Below, one piece after another: positions 5,818-8,999 of a stretch of 8,999 nt of DNA. Origin of the DNA: an uncultured Verrucomicrobiota bacterium. Lineage in GTDB: Bacteria > Verrucomicrobiota > Kiritimatiellia > RFP12 > UBA1067. Position 1 is the stretch's first letter. The number at the start of each line of letters is the position of its first letter. Both the position numbers and the translations under genes were made by a program. A model generated the notes under the pieces. The model was not told the origin of the DNA. It was given only the letters and a program-made list of their open reading frames with translations, and made no database searches. The stretch spans positions 1 through 8,999 of the forward strand of contig CAMEZU010000056.1 of the NCBI GenBank assembly GCA_945947925.1, in the 5' to 3' direction.

Positions 5818-7204
5818 AGCTGGGACAATTATAGCATTTTGAGGGAGCGATGAAAGTACCCGAACGGATAGCGCCGGCGACGAGCGGGGGGACCTTGAGG
5901 GAGGACTCGGAGAGGCCCCGTTCGGCGCACCAGGCACGGGCGCCGTCGGTCACGGACACGATCCGCACCGCCTCGAGCTGGCCGAGGTCGCGCGCGTGGG
6001 CGTAATGGTAGTTCGCCGCGAGGAGCTCCTCGGTTTCCGCCGATGTCGGCAGCGAGGGACCCTCCCAGCGCAGCACGTAGCCGCGCCGGTCGTCACGCGG
6101 CACGAAGACGGCGAAGCGCGGACGCCCATGCGCGGCGGCAAGGCGCTCGAGCACCTCGCCGGCGAACGCCGGACTCATCTTCTCGCCGTGCAGGTCCACC
6201 CAGCCGCCGCTGCGGAAGAGGAACTCCAGGACGGGCGTCTTGCGGACAAAGCCCGTGCATTCGACCACGTCGCCGAGCGGATAGTCCGTCAAGCCGTTGC
6301 CCGTCGTGAGCCGCACGGCATAGCGTCCGCCGCGCGCGACCTCCCCGACGCCGCACGCCGGCGCCCCCGTCGGCTCGCCCTGCGCGTCCACCGGCACGAA
6401 ACCGAGCGTATGCGACGTCACGGCCGCCACGCGCCGCCCGAACCACGGGAACGTCACGACGCCCTCGGTCGCGAGAAGCCCCTTCCCCTCGACCTCGACT
6501 TTCGGGAACAGCGCCCGGAGCCGGTCCGCATCCGCCCGCGCGAACGCCGCGTCCCAGCAGCTGATCAGCCTGAGCCGCGGCCAAAGGTCCGCATAGCGCC
6601 CTTCCGCGAGCGCCGCGCGGCGCGGACCCTCCGCCAGCTCCGCCGCGTGATCGCGCATGTAGGCGAGCAGGCGCAGGAAAGCCGAGGGATGCCAGACGGA
6701 CACGAGGCCGAGGTCGCGCGCGGCGAGGAGTCCTTCCGCCGTGCGCCGGAGATGCCGCTCGGGATCGCGCTCGAGCGCCAGGCTCGCCGGTAACGGGAAA
6801 AGCGTCCGCGTGAGCCAGCAGCGAAACGAACCCAGGTACTCGCGGTCCTCGGCAAAACCGCAGCGCTTCCCGTCCGCCGGACACTTCACCTCCGTGTAGG
6901 GCGAGATGATCCAGTAATGCGTGCCGAAGAAGAGTCCCGGATGGCGCAGGTAGAGCGAAGCCATCCACGGATTCACCGCGCGCATAAACTCGCGCCGCAG
7001 CTGCTCGGTGTAGGGAATCCACTTCGTGCCGCCCGTCGTGCCGCTCGTGGGCTCGTGGAGAAGAATGTCCTCAGGACGCGTCGGCTTGCGCCGCCGCGCA
7101 ACCCGCGCCTGCGCCCGGACCGGATGACGCACCGCCCACGCGAAGCGCACGGCGTCCGGGAGCGTCGAGAGAAACCACAGGAGATTGGCGAGGAAAACGC
7201 GCAT
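5816..7204 (-). CDS. GH3-family acyl-adenylating / acyl-acid amido synthetase-like protein
   Basis: GH3 enzymes are ANL-superfamily proteins that adenylate a carboxylic acid with ATP and, in plants, join it to an amino acid; bacterial substrates are mostly unknown. This 462-aa protein carries the ATP-binding signature EPTSGTTGGTKWIPYT (51-66). It also has ISCWDAAFA (214-222), a VEGKGLLATEGVVTFP block (238-253) with the conserved TEG, and LTTGNGLTDYPLGDVVECTG (299-318). HGEKMS (339-344) and a C-terminal SLKVPPL (434-440) follow. It is short beside the roughly 500-600 aa of plant and many bacterial members, chiefly at the N-terminus. Residues 1-20 form a hydrophobic, possibly amphipathic segment (FLANLLWFLSTL). 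Its start is 6 nt after the stop of the GNAT-like gene, suggesting that the two act together. No strong ribosome-binding site is visible; coupling is likely. The family call is secure; the substrate is not known. Confidence 0.87.
   Translation of the reverse strand: MRVFLANLLWFLSTLPDAVRFAWAVRHPVRAQARVARRRKPTRPEDILLHEPTSGTTGGTKWIPYTEQLRREFMRAVNPWMASLYLRHPGLFFGTHYWIISPYTEVKCPADGKRCGFAEDREYLGSFRCWLTRTLFPLPASLALERDPERHLRRTAEGLLAARDLGLVSVWHPSAFLRLLAYMRDHAAELAEGPRRAALAEGRYADLWPRLRLISCWDAAFARADADRLRALFPKVEVEGKGLLATEGVVTFPWFGRRVAAVTSHTLGFVPVDAQGEPTGAPACGVGEVARGGRYAVRLTTGNGLTDYPLGDVVECTGFVRKTPVLEFLFRSGGWVDLHGEKMSPAFAGEVLERLAAAHGRPRFAVFVPRDDRRGYVLRWEGPSLPTSAETEELLAANYHYAHARDLGQLEAVRIVSVTDGARAWCAERGLSESSLKVPPLVAGAIRSGTFIAPSKCYNCPS
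5828..5856 (-). promoter_or_regulatory. Possible internal promoter for the FAD-hem genes, inside the GH3 3' end
   Basis: A perfect leftward TATAAT (5828-5833) is encoded by the Cys-Tyr-Asn codons near the GH3 C-terminus. CTTTCA (5851-5856) lies 17 bp upstream and matches three of six -35 positions. Transcription would start near 5821, about 17 nt before the FAD gene start. It would let the FAD and tetrapyrrole genes be expressed apart from the upstream three genes. Confidence 0.45.
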
Positions 7205-7210
7205 GGACGC

Positions 7211-7891
7211 CTACTCGTACCAGACCGGCGAGACATCGCGGATCACGCGCCAGCCGAGGGCGTTCAGGTTGCCGAGATCAAGCGGCGCAAGGCAGCAGAG
7301 CTCGTCGCCCTGCGTCCAGCCGGGATTGAGCGTGCGAAAACGGACGGACTCGGGATCGCGCCGAAGGACATCCGTCCTCAGGCGGTCCTTGTCCGCCGCG
7401 AAATGAAGGACGCCCGTCGACGGATCGTAGGCGTCGGGGAAGAGTTCGGACGCGATGGCGCGGAGCTCCGCCGCCAGGGCCGGCTCCTCGACCGCGCCCG
7501 GCGTGAAATGGCGGAAGAACGTCGGCAGGAAGCGATAGGTGCGCGCACCCTTGCAGATGAGCAGCCAGCGATAGGGTTCGCCGCCCTCCTGCGCGAGGCG
7601 CTGCATCACGTGGCCGAACGCCCCGGCGAGACCGGTCTGGTTGCGACAGGACGCGGCCACGACCGTATCGCCGCTGAAGAGCACCTTGCGTCCCCCGACC
7701 GTCAGGCGGCGCAGCGTCGAGAAGCCGCGCACGCCTTCGGCGTCACGCAGGAGGATCGCCCGTTCCTTGGCCGCCAGGTCGCGGCGAAAGGCCTCCGCCG
7801 GGGCGCCGTCGTAGTGCGCCCGGTAGAGACCCTCCATCGCCTGGCGATCCGCCTCGGACAGCCTCGACACCGACCAGATTTCGACCTGCAT
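7211..7891 (-). CDS. Uncharacterised protein, possibly GNAT-fold acyltransferase, paired with GH3
   Basis: I do not firmly recognise this 226-aa cytoplasmic protein. Its layout resembles GNAT-like acyltransferases. An N-terminal helix (about 12-28) precedes a beta-rich section, RAILLRDAEGVRGFSTLRRL (44-63), then GRKVLFSGDTVVAASCRNQT (67-86). A helix containing FGHVMQRL (92-99) follows. A distinctive block WLLICKGARTYRFLPTFF (109-126) comes next, and the C-terminus has LNALGWRVIRDVSP (209-222). No canonical acetyl-CoA Q/RxxGxG/A loop is obvious, so the fold call is tentative. It has no signal peptide or membrane span. It starts 9 nt after the flavoprotein stop and ends 6 nt before the GH3 start, without clear ribosome-binding sites, so it is almost certainly co-transcribed with both. 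A plausible role is acyl or aminoacyl transfer connected to the GH3 product; this is inference. Confidence 0.7.
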   Translation of the reverse strand: MQVEIWSVSRLSEADRQAMEGLYRAHYDGAPAEAFRRDLAAKERAILLRDAEGVRGFSTLRRLTVGGRKVLFSGDTVVAASCRNQTGLAGAFGHVMQRLAQEGGEPYRWLLICKGARTYRFLPTFFRHFTPGAVEEPALAAELRAIASELFPDAYDPSTGVLHFAADKDRLRTDVLRRDPESVRFRTLNPGWTQGDELCCLAPLDLGNLNALGWRVIRDVSPVWYE

Positions 7892-7900
7892 GAAAGAGCG

Positions 7901-8518
7901 TCAGCGGATGAAGCTCGTCCTGATCGGGTCCTCGACGGACGGCAGGCCGTACTTTTCCTTGGCGAGCGCAATCGCCTTCATGAGGAAGGACATGTTCTTC
8001 GCGAGCGTCCGCATCGTCTGGAGGCCCTCCGCGTCCTGCGCGGCCTCGCCCGGCGCGGCACCGTGAAGCTGGTTCCAGTACTGGCTCGACGCGACCGGCA
8101 TCCCGCAGATGCCGAAGTACTTGTTGAGGACGTCGAACGTCGCGGAGCAGCCGCCGCGGCGCGCGACGGCGACGGACGCACCGACCTTCATGCGCTTGTC
8201 GAACTTGGAGGCGAAGAAGAGTCGGTCGCAGAACGAGACGAGCGATCCGTTCGGCGAGGCGTAGTAGACCGGCGAGGCGAGGATGAGTCCGTCCGCCGCC
8301 TCGAACTTCGGCAGCGTCTCGTTGACGAGATCGTCAATCACGCAGCGCTTGAGTCCGCCGCAGGCAAAGCAGGCCTTGCAGCCGACGATGTTCTTGTTGC
8401 CGACGTCCACCCGCTCGACCTCGACACCCTCTTCGGCAAAGGTCTTCTTCAGCTCGTTGATCGCGACGGAAAGATTGCCCTCGGCATGCGGACTGCCATT
8501 CAGAATCAGAACCTTCAT
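7901..8518 (-). CDS. Iron-sulfur flavoprotein-like NADPH-dependent FMN reductase family protein
   Basis: This 205-aa flavodoxin-fold protein probably binds FMN and transfers electrons in the cytoplasm. The start MKVLILNGSPHAEGNLS (1-17) is the phosphate-binding loop of the FMN_red family. GCKACFACGGLKRC (46-59) is a compact CX2CX2CX5C cluster (Cys47, 50, 53, 59), as in archaeal and bacterial iron-sulfur flavoproteins that hold a 4Fe-4S cluster. LILASPVYYASPNGSLVSFC (78-97) is the second FMN-contact region. ARRGGCSATFDVLNKYF (119-135) follows the central strand. I choose ATG 8518 because GAGGAG (8523-8528) lies 4 nt upstream and translation begins exactly at the flavodoxin motif; the longer frame to 8698 has no family match. 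It is the first gene of the leftward run and may supply electrons to a downstream enzyme. Confidence 0.9.
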   Translation of the reverse strand: MKVLILNGSPHAEGNLSVAINELKKTFAEEGVEVERVDVGNKNIVGCKACFACGGLKRCVIDDLVNETLPKFEAADGLILASPVYYASPNGSLVSFCDRLFFASKFDKRMKVGASVAVARRGGCSATFDVLNKYFGICGMPVASSQYWNQLHGAAPGEAAQDAEGLQTMRTLAKNMSFLMKAIALAKEKYGLPSVEDPIRTSFIR

Positions 8519-8543
8519 AAGTCTCCTCGTGTTAGACGACGAT

Positions 8544-8573
8544 ATTATCCCAAATTCCCCACGAAAGTGCCAC
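8544..8573 (-). promoter_or_regulatory. Probable promoter of the eight-gene leftward operon
   Basis: A leftward GATAAT (8544-8549, one mismatch to TATAAT) has GTGGCA (8568-8573) 18 bp upstream, matching four of six -35 positions. Transcription would start near 8537, giving a leader of about 19 nt that includes the GAGGAG ribosome-binding site. All downstream gaps are at most 20 nt, so this could drive the whole run to hemD. Confidence 0.5.
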
Positions 8574-8598
8574 CGCTTTCTTTCCGCCTGTTTTGGAG

Positions 8599-8615
8599 CC
8601 GTTGCTCCGCAACGG
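8599..8615. repeat. Perfect palindrome, 7-bp arms, 3-nt loop
   Basis: CCGTTGC and GCAACGG flank TCC. Two alternative stems overlap it: GGAGC/GCTCC (8595-8608) and CTCCGC/GCGGAG (8605-8624). It lies upstream of the likely operon promoter, so it is probably not in the operon transcript. It looks like a dispersed REP-type palindrome, but one copy in this window cannot show dispersal. Confidence 0.5.
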
Positions 8616-8727
8616 TAAGCGGAGAGTGTCCAATGAGTTCCTGCTCCGCCCCACACGGGACCCATCGGCTCGCCGAAGAAGGCTGACGCCCGACGCAAAG
8701 CACCCCTCCAGTCACCCTCGCCTTCGA

Positions 8728-8740
8728 CGCCCGAAGGGCG
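8728..8740. repeat. Short GC palindrome with GAA/TTC loop
   Basis: CGCCC and GGGCG flank GAA, a 5-bp stem; on the minus strand the loop reads CTTCG-like, a stable turn in RNA. It could end leftward transcription of the gene at the right edge, but no T-run follows on the minus strand, so a terminator call is not supported. Confidence 0.35.
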
Positions 8741-8794
8741 CTCTGTGTTTCACCCATCGTCCGCCACGGATTCGCAAATCAGTACGAAGCTCAA

Positions 8795-8811
8795 ACGGGG
8801 ACTGTCCCCGT
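8795..8811. repeat. Perfect 8-1-8 palindrome of the GGGGACTGTCCCC type
   Basis: ACGGGGACTGTCCCCGT is a perfect inverted repeat around a single T. It lies 17 nt beyond the stop of the partial leftward gene. The GGGGACTGTCCCC core resembles a palindrome I associate with REP/RAYT-type dispersed elements in several phyla; that link is from memory. No tyrosine transposase is visible in the window. It could alternatively be a regulator-binding site. Confidence 0.5.
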
Positions 8812-8828
8812 CGAAGACATCAAGCCTT

Positions 8829-8999
8829 TCAAATCGAAACCGCAGACAGACGCAGACGGGCTTCGCTCACGCTCGCCCCGATGTCTAGGCTTGCACATTC
8901 ATCCAGCCGATTGACCAACGCCAAGACATCCCGAGGATAAGCAGGCAAGCGCTCCCCGTATACATCCCACAGGGCAACGCCCCTACGGTAGCACCAGCA
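8829..8999 (-). CDS. C-terminal end of an unrecognised leftward gene, cut by the window edge
   Basis: The minus-strand frame is open from the right edge to a TGA at 8829-8831, giving 56 residues. The composition looks protein-like: RRGVALWDVYGERLPAYPRD, then an amphipathic DVLALVNRLDECASLDI helix and a SEARLRLSAVSI tail. It has a normal mix of hydrophobic, aromatic and charged residues, unlike the Arg/Ser-rich + strand frame over the same bases. I do not recognise the family. No start is in view, so it may be a real C-terminus or a degraded remnant. Confidence 0.4.
   Translation of the reverse strand, partial: CWCYRRGVALWDVYGERLPAYPRDVLALVNRLDECASLDIGASVSEARLRLSAVSI

Larger units (their letters stand above)
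8519..8828. other. Intergenic region without a convincing gene; promoter and palindromes
   Basis: I see no credible coding sequence in these 310 bases. Open frames here are Arg/Ser/Pro-rich on the + strand or are upstream extensions of the flavoprotein frame, without ribosome-binding sites or family motifs. The region holds the promoter of the leftward operon and three perfect palindromes (8599-8615, 8728-8740, 8795-8811). I found no tRNA, riboswitch core or CRISPR repeat in it. Confidence 0.6.

Noticed and set aside
4335..5834. 499-residue + strand frame
   Set aside because: It is the antisense shadow of the FAD oxidoreductase gene: Arg/Ala/Leu-rich, without motifs, while the opposite strand has a full set of FAD family landmarks.
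8551..8573. TGGCAC resembling the -24 element of a sigma-54 promoter
   Set aside because: The required GC-containing -12 element is absent at the correct spacing.
6917..8686. 589-residue + strand frame
   Set aside because: It is antisense to the GH3, GNAT-like and flavoprotein genes; the composition is dominated by Arg and Ala as expected from a GC-rich shadow frame.
8519..8828. Possible cobalamin riboswitch given the precorrin-2 genes
   Set aside because: I found no B12-box-like conserved core in the leader, and the likely transcript leader is only about 19 nt.
8815..8892. AGACATC/GATGTCT and AAGCCT/AGGCTT inverted pieces
   Set aside because: The two inverted pairs are in permuted order, cannot form one stem, and lie partly inside the partial gene; probably chance.
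8593..8940. 115-residue + strand frame at the right edge
   Set aside because: It is Arg/Ser/Pro-rich, crosses all the way through a palindrome, has no ribosome-binding site, and is opposite a more protein-like minus-strand frame.

Overview
This is GC-rich bacterial DNA with short intergenic gaps, AT-rich promoter-like pockets (TATAAT or near) just ahead of several genes, and many GTG starts or stop/start overlaps. The gene content fits the PVC superphylum: a FAD_oxidored-family protein with a signal-like leader, a bacterial GH3 enzyme, a DUF4878-like lipoprotein, and compact tetrapyrrole enzymes. Kiritimatiellota or Lentisphaerota is my best guess. That placement is inference from style and content; no marker gene is present.

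Left part (1-1195, rightward): a promoter-like region with tandem heptamers, then a two-gene unit. It encodes a small lysine-rich lipoprotein and an exported YiiX-type permuted-papain (C92) cysteine hydrolase, coupled by a GTGA stop/start overlap. Both products should act in the cell envelope.

Main part (1162-8518, leftward): eight genes in one direction, each separated by at most 20 nt or overlapping. In transcription order they are an iron-sulfur-flavoprotein-like flavodoxin, an unrecognised GNAT-like protein, a GH3-family acyl-adenylating enzyme, a secreted-looking FAD oxidoreductase, hemA (glutamyl-tRNA reductase), hemC (porphobilinogen deaminase), SUMT (uroporphyrinogen-III methyltransferase) and hemD (uroporphyrinogen-III synthase). 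HemA, HemC, HemD and SUMT cover the glutamyl-tRNA reduction step and the steps from porphobilinogen to precorrin-2, which leads to siroheme or cobalamin. HemL, HemB and a precorrin-2 dehydrogenase/chelatase are absent from the window. The three Hem proteins all look short at the C-terminus; HemA lacks most of its dimerisation domain. hemD ends inside the 3' end of the convergent hydrolase gene.

Right edge (8519-8999): about 310 bases without a convincing gene hold the operon promoter and three short perfect palindromes. Beyond them is the C-terminal end of an unrecognised leftward reading frame that runs off the window.

The most unusual feature is the physical linkage of the precorrin-2 genes to GH3, GNAT, FAD and flavoprotein genes. 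It could be a plain siroheme operon behind unrelated genes, or a pathway that modifies a tetrapyrrole. The sequence alone does not decide.
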